Of a stretch of 14,251 bases of DNA, positions 7,393 through 12,856 are shown piece after piece. Below the pieces are notes generated by a model. The model did no database searches and was not told the origin of the DNA. It was given only the letters and a program-made list of their open reading frames with translations. Numbering within the stretch: the first letter of the stretch is position 1; every line of letters starts with the position of its first letter. Both the position numbers and the translations under genes were made by a program. Origin of the DNA: DASUZD01 sp036377055 (GTDB lineage: Bacteria > Actinomycetota > Thermoleophilia > Gaiellales > Gaiellaceae); NCBI GenBank assembly GCA_036377055.1, contig DASUZD010000019.1, forward strand, positions 1 to 14,251. Direction: 5' to 3'.

Positions 7393-7707
7393 ATGCCTGC
7401 GCCTGGGATTTCGCATCCGTGTCTCGTCCCCGACTGTCCACGACCCGGTCGAAACCAAATCGGGGTTCGCTGTCGAGTTGCGCACTCCGGAGCGTCTCCA
7501 TTCCCGCACAAGCGACGCACCGATGCAATTTTCTCTGTAGAGAGCGCAGGATTCCTCTGCGATCACCACGCACTTTCGGGCTTGCGGATGCGCGTCGCGG
7601 TCGCACCCGATAAAGGCGGCGCCGTGACGCTCGACGCCGCGTGCGGTGCTCACGTCACGGAGAAACGCGTAAAGAGGATCACACAGCCTGTCGAGCAAGC
7701 GGCATAG
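7393..7707 (+). CDS. Small CX4C...CX2H...C protein, first of a tandem paralogous pair
   Basis: A 104-residue protein I do not recognise by name. It contains HPCLVPDC (C-x4-C, residues 10-15), then R-N-x-I-G-V-R-x-R, then GFLCDHHA (C-x2-H), and a last cysteine (AACGA) 27 residues after the FLC cysteine. The C-x4-C and C-x2-H pairs resemble the zinc knuckles of WRKY/GCM-like or HNH-associated treble clefs in phage and actinobacterial proteins. A zinc-binding nucleic-acid or protein interaction role is inferred. There is no HNH catalytic signature, signal peptide or membrane segment. The next gene encodes a clear paralog with identical late spacing. Base composition is lower in G+C than in its neighbours. 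The start is fixed by a strong ribosome binding site. Confidence 0.8.
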   Translation: MPAPGISHPCLVPDCPRPGRNQIGVRCRVAHSGASPFPHKRRTDAIFSVESAGFLCDHHALSGLRMRVAVAPDKGGAVTLDAACGAHVTEKRVKRITQPVEQAA

Positions 7708-7712
7708 GAGGG
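7706..7712 (+). promoter_or_regulatory. Ribosome binding site overlapping the preceding stop codon
   Basis: AGGAGGG begins inside the TAG stop (7705-7707) of the first cassette gene and is followed by four bases before ATG 7717. The spacing matches that at 7379-7388, which implies coupled translation of the pair. Confidence 0.75.
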
Positions 7713-7716
7713 CCTG

Positions 7717-7983
7717 ATGCCAGGACGCAGAGGCACATGCATGGTTCCCGGATGCGGCGGCGAGGCTCGAAACTACCTCGGCCTCCGGCTCAGGAAACCG
7801 AGCACTCGCGCAGTCTGGGCGCCTAACGCTGACGCCTTTCTGTGCAAGCGACATGCGGAAGGTGGAGGCATCTTCGACATCAGCTATAGGCCGGGCGCGA
7901 GCGGAAGCGTCGAAGTAAACGTCGAGTGCCAAGGGCAGCGCATCGCCTCTAGAACGACGCCGATTCGGAAGCGGGCAGTGTAG
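7717..7983 (+). CDS. Small CX4C...CX2H...C protein, second of a tandem paralogous pair
   Basis: An 88-residue protein, unrecognised by name. TCMVPGCGG supplies C-x4-C, RNYLGLRLR follows, AFLCKRHAEGGG supplies C-x2-H, and VECQG supplies a last cysteine 27 residues after the FLC cysteine. These elements line up one for one with the upstream protein: C-(L/M)-V-P-x-C, R-N-x-(I/L)-G-x-R-x-R, (G/A)-F-L-C-x2-H-A, and a P-x3-G-(A/S)-V strand before the last cysteine. The main difference is a shorter middle loop. The gene follows its partner after nine bases. The basic C-terminus (TTPIRKRAV) could contact nucleic acid. Function is unknown; zinc binding is inferred from the cysteine and histidine pattern. 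Confidence 0.8.
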   Translation: MPGRRGTCMVPGCGGEARNYLGLRLRKPSTRAVWAPNADAFLCKRHAEGGGIFDISYRPGASGSVEVNVECQGQRIASRTTPIRKRAV

Positions 7984-7984
7984 T

Positions 7985-8002
7985 TAGGCGAGACCCCGCC
8001 TA
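7985..8002. terminator. Weak hairpin between convergent genes
   Basis: TAGGCG, a six-base loop AGACCC, then CGCCTA form a 6-bp stem that starts just after the second zinc-finger-like gene and covers the stop codon of the minus-strand methyltransferase gene. There is no T-run on either side, so a terminator role is only a possibility. Confidence 0.25.
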
Positions 8003-8584
8003 GGTTCGCAACGCGGCGAGCTCGACGATCGGGCCGCCCCCTTCGGGCGCCTCGCGCGCGAGCTCGAGCTCCGGCTCGTAGCCCCACCCGCGAACGATCT
8101 TCCGGACCGGGTGCGTCGGCAGCCCGCTCCGTGGGCTCCCGTAGCCACAGACGATCAGGCGCCCGCCGGGCGCGACGGCGCGCTCGAGCAGCCGCTCGAC
8201 GAGCTCGCGCCATCGCTCCTCGTGCGCGTACACGAGCTCCGTTCGGACGAAGTCGAAGCGCTGGGGCGGGTCCCATTCGAGCACGTCCCCGAAGAAGATC
8301 CGGTCGGCCCACTGCGGGAGTCGCGCCCGCGCGAGCTCGACGAGGCGCGGCGAGAAGTCGAGCCCGTACGGCTCGACGAGATGCTCGGACCAGCGGACGA
8401 TCGACTCCAGCAGGTAGCCGTTCGCGCACCCGACGTCGAGGAACGCCCCGTCACGATCGATCGCCTCGACGATCGGCCGGCGAGCGGCCTCCCAGCGCGC
8501 CTCGTCACCGCCGAAGCCCGACTGCCTGCGCGGGTCGTCGCTCGCGAGGTAGTGCTCCTCGTACACCTCGACCGGGTACCACAT
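8000..8584 (-). CDS. Class I SAM-dependent methyltransferase
   Basis: A 194-residue single-domain Rossmann methyltransferase. Motif I is FLDVGCANGYLL (48-59), with E57-less glycine-rich loop D50-V-G-C-A-N-G. The acidic residue after strand 2 is D76 in GLDFSPRLVELAR, motif II/III is FFGDVLEW (97-104), and the post-motif strand is APGGRLIVCGYG (138-149). It looks like a small-molecule methyltransferase of the Methyltransf_11/25 kind; the acceptor is not predictable. There is no membrane segment or nucleic-acid motif. The ATG at 8584 is preceded directly by a GTG at 8587; either could be the start, and no ribosome binding site separates them. It is convergent with the zinc-finger-like cassette and divergent from the secreted-protein genes. 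Confidence 0.85.
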   Translation of the reverse strand: MWYPVEVYEEHYLASDDPRRQSGFGGDEARWEAARRPIVEAIDRDGAFLDVGCANGYLLESIVRWSEHLVEPYGLDFSPRLVELARARLPQWADRIFFGDVLEWDPPQRFDFVRTELVYAHEERWRELVERLLERAVAPGGRLIVCGYGSPRSGLPTHPVRKIVRGWGYEPELELAREAPEGGGPIVELAALRT

Positions 8585-8612
8585 CACGGCGAGCCATGGC
8601 CTTTGCAGTCAA

Positions 8613-8641
8613 TTGACATCATGAGAGATCGGTCGTACCGT
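8613..8641 (+). promoter_or_regulatory. Consensus-like promoter giving a leaderless transcript
   Basis: TTGACA (8613-8618, a perfect -35) and TACCGT (8636-8641, a TAnnnT -10) are separated by exactly 17 bases. The ATG of the secreted protein gene at 8649 lies 7 bases after the -10, so transcription should begin at or beside the start codon. The -35 sits within a 10-base palindrome GTCAATTGAC (8608-8617). No Shine-Dalgarno sequence is present, consistent with leaderless translation. Confidence 0.6.
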
Positions 8642-8648
8642 CATCGGC

Positions 8649-9029
8649 ATGAGTCGCGCGCCACTCCGAGTGCTTCTCGTCCTCTTCGTCGCGACGATTC
8701 TGGCCGCCACAGCGGCCGCACCGACGGCATGGGCGTGGTCTCAGACGTACGTCTCGAACGTCAACTGGGGACCCGCGTCGTCGAAGGCTTCGATCTATGG
8801 ACAGATCACGTTCAACTACGTCAGCTTCACCCATCCCTACGGCGGTCTGCCGCAAATGGGCACGACGCTCTGCGATTCGACGTTCACGAGTTGTTACGCA
8901 TGGCGCTGGTCGAACACAGGGCTCATCACCGACGAGCGCAACATCTCGTACGGGGCCGCTGCGTGCAAAGCGAACCCGGGGAACGGATACGTCGTGTGGG
9001 TCAACTACTGCGCGACCGGAAATGGCTAA
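8649..9029 (+). CDS. Small secreted four-cysteine protein
   Basis: A 126-residue protein not assignable to a named family. Residues 1-29 form a classical signal peptide: Arg at 3 and 7, a hydrophobic core to about 24, and cleavage probably after TAWA before W30. The mature part of about 97 residues is rich in aromatic, Ser, Thr and Gly residues, suggesting a beta-rich fold. It has four cysteines (75, 82, 106, 121) that could form two disulfides outside the cell. There is no catalytic motif, repeat or sorting signal. It is the first gene of a two-gene unit: its stop TAA (9027-9029) overlaps the next gene's start by eight bases. It is driven by a well-formed promoter just upstream. Confidence 0.8.
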   Translation: MSRAPLRVLLVLFVATILAATAAAPTAWAWSQTYVSNVNWGPASSKASIYGQITFNYVSFTHPYGGLPQMGTTLCDSTFTSCYAWRWSNTGLITDERNISYGAAACKANPGNGYVVWVNYCATGNG

Positions 9030-9723
9030 CGCCCGCCGCCGAACGATCGTCATGGCAGTCGCCCTCGCCGCGGCCGCAGCGGCGTCCGCGGGAGCCGTCG
9101 TCGCGAACGCCGTGCTCGCGGACGATCCTCCACCCGCGGGCGTGTCCGCCGGCGTCTCGTCGCTTGTACGACTCCCCCCGGTCTCGGCGCTTCCGAGGCC
9201 CGTCGCCCGCTTCGTCGAGGTGTCCGCGCGGGCGCGCGCCACCGACCCGGAGGGGGCGAAGAGACGCGTTCGCCGGCTCAGGTCCGATCTTGGCACGACT
9301 CACGCCGACGTGTACGCATTCGCGAACTCCGCAGGCGCGCCGTGCTTCATCCTCGTCGACGAGGTCGGCCTCTGCCCGGCGCGCCCTACCGACGGGAGCC
9401 CCGGTCTCCAATGGACGATCGGCGGCGGTTATCCGGGGTCGCCGAGCAACCTCGTCGGGATCGCGTCCGACGACGTCGTGAGCGTCGACCTCTCGGTCGA
9501 CGGTACGTCTGTGCCCGTGTCGCTGCGAAACAACGTCGTCTTCGGCGAGTATCCGAGCAAGGGGCGGCATGCAGAGATCACGATCAACCGCCGCGACGGC
9601 AGCCGGGGCAAGGTGCAGGTGAACCTCGAGCCCGCCGGCCAGGGGTTCGCGGATCTTCGCTATCTGCGCCAGCGGGCGCTGGAAGAGGCGCGGACCCGGG
9701 CGCGCGCCCGAGCGCAGCCCTAG
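9022..9723 (+). CDS. Exported or membrane-anchored protein of unknown function
   Basis: A 233-residue protein with no family I can name. Residues 1-33 are a basic start (ANARRRT) plus a long Ala/Val hydrophobic stretch, a signal peptide or membrane anchor. A Pro-rich and then Arg-rich linker (about 35-90) leads to a probable beta-rich domain (about 93-205) with two cysteines (108, 118). This domain contains NLVGIASDDVVSVDLSVDG, a pattern seen in exported actinobacterial proteins with repeated strands. The C-terminal tail is a charged Arg/Ala helix. The ATG at 9022 precedes the upstream stop codon, so the two genes are likely co-translated. The same frame is open back to 8797, but that part overlaps the upstream gene. 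Its stop shares the bases CTAG with the convergent yraN stop. Confidence 0.75.
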   Translation: MANARRRTIVMAVALAAAAAASAGAVVANAVLADDPPPAGVSAGVSSLVRLPPVSALPRPVARFVEVSARARATDPEGAKRRVRRLRSDLGTTHADVYAFANSAGAPCFILVDEVGLCPARPTDGSPGLQWTIGGGYPGSPSNLVGIASDDVVSVDLSVDGTSVPVSLRNNVVFGEYPSKGRHAEITINRRDGSRGKVQVNLEPAGQGFADLRYLRQRALEEARTRARARAQP

Positions 9724-10061
9724 AACGCGTTCGCGAGCCGCTCGAGCCGGCCGTCGCGCATCCCGACGACCTCGAACGACGGCTCGAGCCCGTCGAGCTC
9801 CGGGTGCGCTGCGAGCCACGCCTCGGCTGCCTGGCGCAGGCGCCGCTGCTTCTCCGCGCCGACCATCGCGAAGGGGTCGCCGTAGCGATCGCTCGTCTTG
9901 GCCTTAACCTCACAGAAGACCACGCGCCGGCCGCGCCGCACGACCAGGTCGAGCTCGTAGCCGCCGACCCACGCGTTTCGCTCCAGGATCCGGTAGCCGC
10001 GCACGAGGTAGTGGAGCGCGACCCGCCGCTCGACCGCAGCGCCGGCCGCGCGGGTGCTCAG
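9720..10061 (-). CDS. yraN: UPF0102 (YraN) family endonuclease-like protein, apparent CTG start
   Basis: A 113-residue protein of the YraN family, which has a restriction-endonuclease-like fold and no settled role. Family motifs are RGYRILERNAW (21-31), GGYELDLVVRRG (33-44), VVFCEVKAKTSDRYGDP (47-63) and EKQRRLRQAAEAWL. E36, D38, E51 and K53 match the PD-(D/E)xK-like metal site. There is no ATG, GTG or TTG at the expected N-terminus. CTG at 10061 overlaps the cupin stop as CTGA, lies six bases after GGGAGGG, and gives the normal family length. The alternatives are a GTG at 10133, which would overlap the cupin gene by 76 bases, or an internal GTG that deletes the first helix. It is the last gene of the trmD cluster. 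Confidence 0.85.
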   Translation of the reverse strand: MSTRAAGAAVERRVALHYLVRGYRILERNAWVGGYELDLVVRRGRRVVFCEVKAKTSDRYGDPFAMVGAEKQRRLRQAAEAWLAAHPELDGLEPSFEVVGMRDGRLERLANAF

Positions 10062-10528
10062 GTCTCGCCCTCCCAGTAGTCGAGGCTCGGCTCGTCGCGC
10101 AGCATCGCGATGTAGCCGTCGCTCTGCGTCCACAGGCCGGTCTTGCCGCTGTCGGGATAGCGGACGATCGCGACCGGCGACTTCGACGAGAGGAGGAGCA
10201 CGCGGCACGGCTCTTCCGTGCGGTTCGCGATCTGATGGCCGCCGTCAGGCCCCGGCGGGAACGCGGCGACGTCGCCGGGCTGGAGCTCGCGCTCGCCGTC
10301 AGCCGTTCGAAGCGTCGGCCGGCCGCTGACGACGACGAGCCACTCCTCGCACCCGAGCTCGTAGTGGTACGGCCAAGTCTTCTCCCCCGGAGGAAGCTCG
10401 TAGAGCGTTGCACCGAGCAGCTCGCCGGCGCCGAGGCGCGGGCCGACTGCGACCCGCCGGTGGCGGAACCCGTCGCGATCGTTCTCGACGTCCCAGTCCG
10501 GAACGCCGTTCAGGTTGAAGACGTCCAC
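10058..10528 (-). CDS. Single-domain cupin protein
   Basis: A 156-residue protein with one cupin barrel. Cupin motif 1 is PPGEKTWPYHYELGCEEW (46-63), with H55 and E61/E62 as possible metal ligands; the second histidine of the usual H-x-H is a tyrosine (Y56) or glutamate (E57). The strand VVVSGRPTLRT follows. Motif 2 is LQPGDVAAFPPGPDGGHQIAN (82-102), with H98 as ligand. Such proteins range from sugar-binding proteins to isomerases and dioxygenases, so no reaction is assigned. The GTG at 10528 lies three bases after the rnhB stop, and the stop overlaps the yraN start. It thus sits inside the housekeeping cluster, an unusual place for a cupin. Confidence 0.87.
   Translation of the reverse strand: MDVFNLNGVPDWDVENDRDGFRHRRVAVGPRLGAGELLGATLYELPPGEKTWPYHYELGCEEWLVVVSGRPTLRTADGERELQPGDVAAFPPGPDGGHQIANRTEEPCRVLLLSSKSPVAIVRYPDSGKTGLWTQSDGYIAMLRDEPSLDYWEGET
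10068..10074 (-). promoter_or_regulatory. Ribosome binding site in front of the yraN CTG codon
   Basis: Read on the minus strand, GGGAGGG lies six bases before CTG at 10061. No ATG, GTG or TTG lies at suitable distance, so this site supports CTG as the true start. Confidence 0.6.
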
Positions 10529-10531
10529 GCG

Positions 10532-11164
10532 CTACACGCTCTCGTAGCAGAGCGCCTGGAACGAGCGCCGGTGGATCTCGGACGGCCCGCGGCGCCGCAC
10601 GACGGCCGAGTGCTCCGGCGTGATGTAGCCGACGTGCGAGCGGAAGCCGTAGGCCGGATAGAGCGCGTCCGCGCGGCGCATGTAGTGGTCGCGCACGACC
10701 TTCGCGACGATCGAGGCGGCTGCGATCGCGGCGCTCTTCTCGTCGCCGTCGACGACCGCGCGGTGCGGCGGCGCCGTAGGGCCGAGCCTGAAGCCGTCGA
10801 CAAGGCACGCCTCGGCGGGAGGCGAGAGCGCGTGCAGCATCGCGCGCAGGCCGGCGAGGTTCGAGCGGTGGAGGCCGTTGCGGTCGATCTCGCCCGGCGG
10901 GATCACGCGGACGACGATCTTCTCGGCGCATCCGACGACGGCGCGGAAGAGCTCCTCCCGCTGGTCGATCGTGCACTGCTTCGAGTCGTTCAGGTATGCG
11001 AGCGGCCGGACGCGATGGTCGCGCAGGCATGCGTAGTCGAGCAGGACGCCGGCAACGACGAGCGGCCCGGCGAGCGGCCCCCGCCCCGCCTCGTCAGCGC
11101 CCGCGACGAGCCGAGCGCCGAGCTTGCGGTCAAACCTCAGGAGCTTGGCGCCGGTCCTCCGCAC
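10532..11164 (-). CDS. rnhB: Ribonuclease HII
   Basis: A 210-residue RNase HII, which removes ribonucleotides from DNA and RNA from hybrids in the cytoplasm. The active-site block is AGADEAGRGPLAGPLV (21-36), with D24 and E25. LNDSKQ (58-63) is the conserved substrate-contact loop. LVDG gives D123, and the block GDEKSAAIAAASIVAKVVRD (140-159) ends in the fourth acidic residue D159. YGFRSHVGY (172-180) is the usual downstream motif. Length is normal. The GTG at 11164 is the first start in frame, with no clear ribosome binding site. It follows rplS after 54 bases in the conserved order rplS-rnhB-yraN, here with a cupin gene inserted before yraN. Confidence 0.96.
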   Translation of the reverse strand: MRRTGAKLLRFDRKLGARLVAGADEAGRGPLAGPLVVAGVLLDYACLRDHRVRPLAYLNDSKQCTIDQREELFRAVVGCAEKIVVRVIPPGEIDRNGLHRSNLAGLRAMLHALSPPAEACLVDGFRLGPTAPPHRAVVDGDEKSAAIAAASIVAKVVRDHYMRRADALYPAYGFRSHVGYITPEHSAVVRRRGPSEIHRRSFQALCYESV

Positions 11165-11218
11165 GACGGTCGAGAATACCGCCGCCCGCGGCTACGAACC
11201 GTGCCGGATCTGTAAGGA

Positions 11219-11674
11219 CTACGCCTCGGCTTCGACCGGCTCCGAGACCTCGTCGGGCTCGGTCGCGGCGGGGGTTTCCTCGGTCGCGGGCTCGCTCTTC
11301 TCCTCCGCCGGAACCGCGACCGGGCCGCCGTAGCGCCGCTCGCGCACGCGGGCCTTCTTTCCGACCTTCCCGCGGAGGTAGTAGAGCTTCGCGCGGTTGA
11401 CGTCGCCGATCGCCTGCACCTCGATCTTGTCGATCTTGGGCGAGTGGAGCGGGAACGTCCGCTCGACGCCGACGCCGAACGACTGCTTGCGCACGGTGAA
11501 GGTCTCGCGCGCGCCGGAGCCTTGGCGCTTGAGGACGATGCCTTCGAAGACCTGGATGCGCGAGCGCTGGCCCTCGATCACGCGGAAGTGCACGCGGACG
11601 GTGTCGCCGGCCTTGAACTGTGGGATACCGGCGCGCAGCTGGGCGCGCTCGAGTGTCTCGATGACGTTGCTCAT
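11219..11674 (-). CDS. rplS: 50S ribosomal protein L19 with acidic C-terminal extension
   Basis: A 151-residue L19. The core begins MSNVIETLERAQLR and shows FKAGDTVRVHFRV (20-32), QVFEGIVLKRQGSG (41-54), TFPLHSPKIDKIEV (73-86) and AKLYYLRGKVGKKARVRE (95-112), all typical. L19 sits at the 30S-50S interface. The common length is about 115 residues; here about 34 more follow RRYGG, made almost wholly of Glu, Pro, Ala, Thr and Ser (net negative). The frame is open to 11704, but ATG 11674 gives the standard N-terminus. A short CCCGG/CCGGG hairpin lies just upstream, and no good Shine-Dalgarno sequence is visible. The gene follows the two lepB genes rather than trmD directly. Confidence 0.96.
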   Translation of the reverse strand: MSNVIETLERAQLRAGIPQFKAGDTVRVHFRVIEGQRSRIQVFEGIVLKRQGSGARETFTVRKQSFGVGVERTFPLHSPKIDKIEVQAIGDVNRAKLYYLRGKVGKKARVRERRYGGPVAVPAEEKSEPATEETPAATEPDEVSEPVEAEA

Positions 11675-11705
11675 GGCGAGGAGGCCCGGGAGAGCCGGGG
11701 GCATG

Positions 11706-12263
11706 CTAGCGCAAGCCGATCCGCCTTGGCGGCCAGTAGCTGGCGACGACGCGGGCGATCAGGTTCTTCTTCGGGACAGGTCCCCAGACGCGCGAGTCGC
11801 ACGACTGGTCGCGCGCGTCCCCGAGAACGAAGTAGCTCCCCTCGGGAACTCGCCGCTCACGAAACGACCGCTGGTCGCGCTGCTTCACGTAGGGCTCGCG
11901 CAGCACGTGGCGGTTCACGTAGACGGCGCCTTCGCGTTCCGCGAAGCTCTCGCCGGGAAGCGCGATCACGCGCTTGACGTACGTCCCCGCCATCCCGCAT
12001 GCGGCCGCGGCGCGCGCCGGCACTTTGAGCGCGACGACGTCGCCGCGCCTCGGGCCGCGAAACGGCCACATGTACCGGATCGCGAGCACGTGGTCCTCCC
12101 GGTCGGCCTGGCAGCCGACGCCGGGGCGCGCGCAGTGGAGCGTCGGCTCCATCGACGACGCCGGGATCCGGTAGGCCTTCGCGGCGACGAAGAAGAAGAC
12201 GACTCCCACAACGAGCGCCAACCCGACGAGCGCGGCAACCGCGAACAACGCCCGCCGGATCAA
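11706..12263 (-). CDS. lepB: Signal peptidase I, second copy in the tandem
   Basis: A 185-residue type I signal peptidase, a membrane-bound serine protease that removes signal peptides outside the membrane. It has one N-terminal membrane segment (about 6-28), then RIPASSMEPTL with catalytic S37, YVKRVIALPGE with the general base K97, and GDARDQSCDSRVWGPV (148-163), the conserved last box. In that box, A150-R-D replaces the usual N-R. Four cysteines (44, 51, 89, 155) sit at places equivalent to those of the neighbouring copy. The TTG at 12263 overlaps the stop of the first copy as TTGA. An alternative TTG a few codons later cannot be excluded. Confidence 0.93.
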   Translation of the reverse strand: MIRRALFAVAALVGLALVVGVVFFFVAAKAYRIPASSMEPTLHCARPGVGCQADREDHVLAIRYMWPFRGPRRGDVVALKVPARAAAACGMAGTYVKRVIALPGESFAEREGAVYVNRHVLREPYVKQRDQRSFRERRVPEGSYFVLGDARDQSCDSRVWGPVPKKNLIARVVASYWPPRRIGLR

Positions 12264-12856
12264 TGGCTAGCGATTCGAGTAGGAGGCCAATAAGTAAAGA
12301 ACACCTCGCCGATCAGGTTCTTGCGCGGGACGGTGCCCCAGACGCGGGAGTCGCACGAGGACGACCGGTTGTCGCCCATGAAGAAATACTGGCCCTTGGG
12401 TATCGTGATCGGCGGCTTCGTGTCGTGGTCGCGCCGCTCCGGCCGCACGTACGGCTCGTTCAGCTTCTTTCCGTCGATGTACACGTAGCCGGCCCGCTCC
12501 TCCCAGCGGTCGCCGGGAAGGCCGATCAGGCGCTTGACGAACGTGCCGCCGCCACAGCCTGAGCGCTCGGTCGCGGGGGGCGTCTTGAAGACGATGATCT
12601 CGCCGCGCTTCGGGTCGCGGAATCGGTAGATGAAGCGGTTCGCGAGCACGCGGTCGGAGAAGTGCGCGAGGCAGCCGCTCCCCGGCCGTGCGCAGTGCAG
12701 CGTCGGCTCCATCGAGGACGACGGGATCCGGTACGGGTTCACGACCCAGAGCTTCATCGCGAACACGATCGCGACGGCTCCGGCGATCGTCAGGATCCAG
12801 TCGAGCGCGACCCTCGTGCCGTGCGAGAGCCCGAGGCGTTCGAGCGGGCCTCTCAC
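12260..12856 (-). CDS. lepB: Signal peptidase I, first copy in the tandem
   Basis: A 198-residue signal peptidase I when started at GTG 12856; a GTG at 12892 in the same frame would add 12 residues and overlap trmD by 40 bases. I prefer 12856 because it overlaps the trmD stop as GTGA, the junction type seen elsewhere in this cluster. A membrane segment (about 17-40) precedes YRIPSSSMEPTL with catalytic S48. FVKRLIGLPGD carries the base K108, and MGDNRSSSCDSRVWG (160-174) is the standard last box. The insertion HCARPGSGC after the catalytic serine and two more cysteines match the other copy. The box and length are closer to canonical LepB than the second copy, so this may be the main enzyme. 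Confidence 0.93.
   Translation of the reverse strand: MRGPLERLGLSHGTRVALDWILTIAGAVAIVFAMKLWVVNPYRIPSSSMEPTLHCARPGSGCLAHFSDRVLANRFIYRFRDPKRGEIIVFKTPPATERSGCGGGTFVKRLIGLPGDRWEERAGYVYIDGKKLNEPYVRPERRDHDTKPPITIPKGQYFFMGDNRSSSCDSRVWGTVPRKNLIGEVFFTYWPPTRIASH

Noticed and set aside
6168..7613. A 481-codon open frame on the plus strand
   Set aside because: It is antisense to the DNA methyltransferase with its clear motifs, and its translation is Arg/Glu/Val-rich without domains; a GC-rich shadow.
8607..8612. Minus-strand TTGACT as a -35 for the class I methyltransferase
   Set aside because: No -10-like hexamer occurs at 16-18 bases before the gene's start.
8111..9481. A 456-codon plus-strand open frame
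   Set aside because: It crosses the class I methyltransferase antisense and both secreted-protein genes out of frame; no family-like segment.
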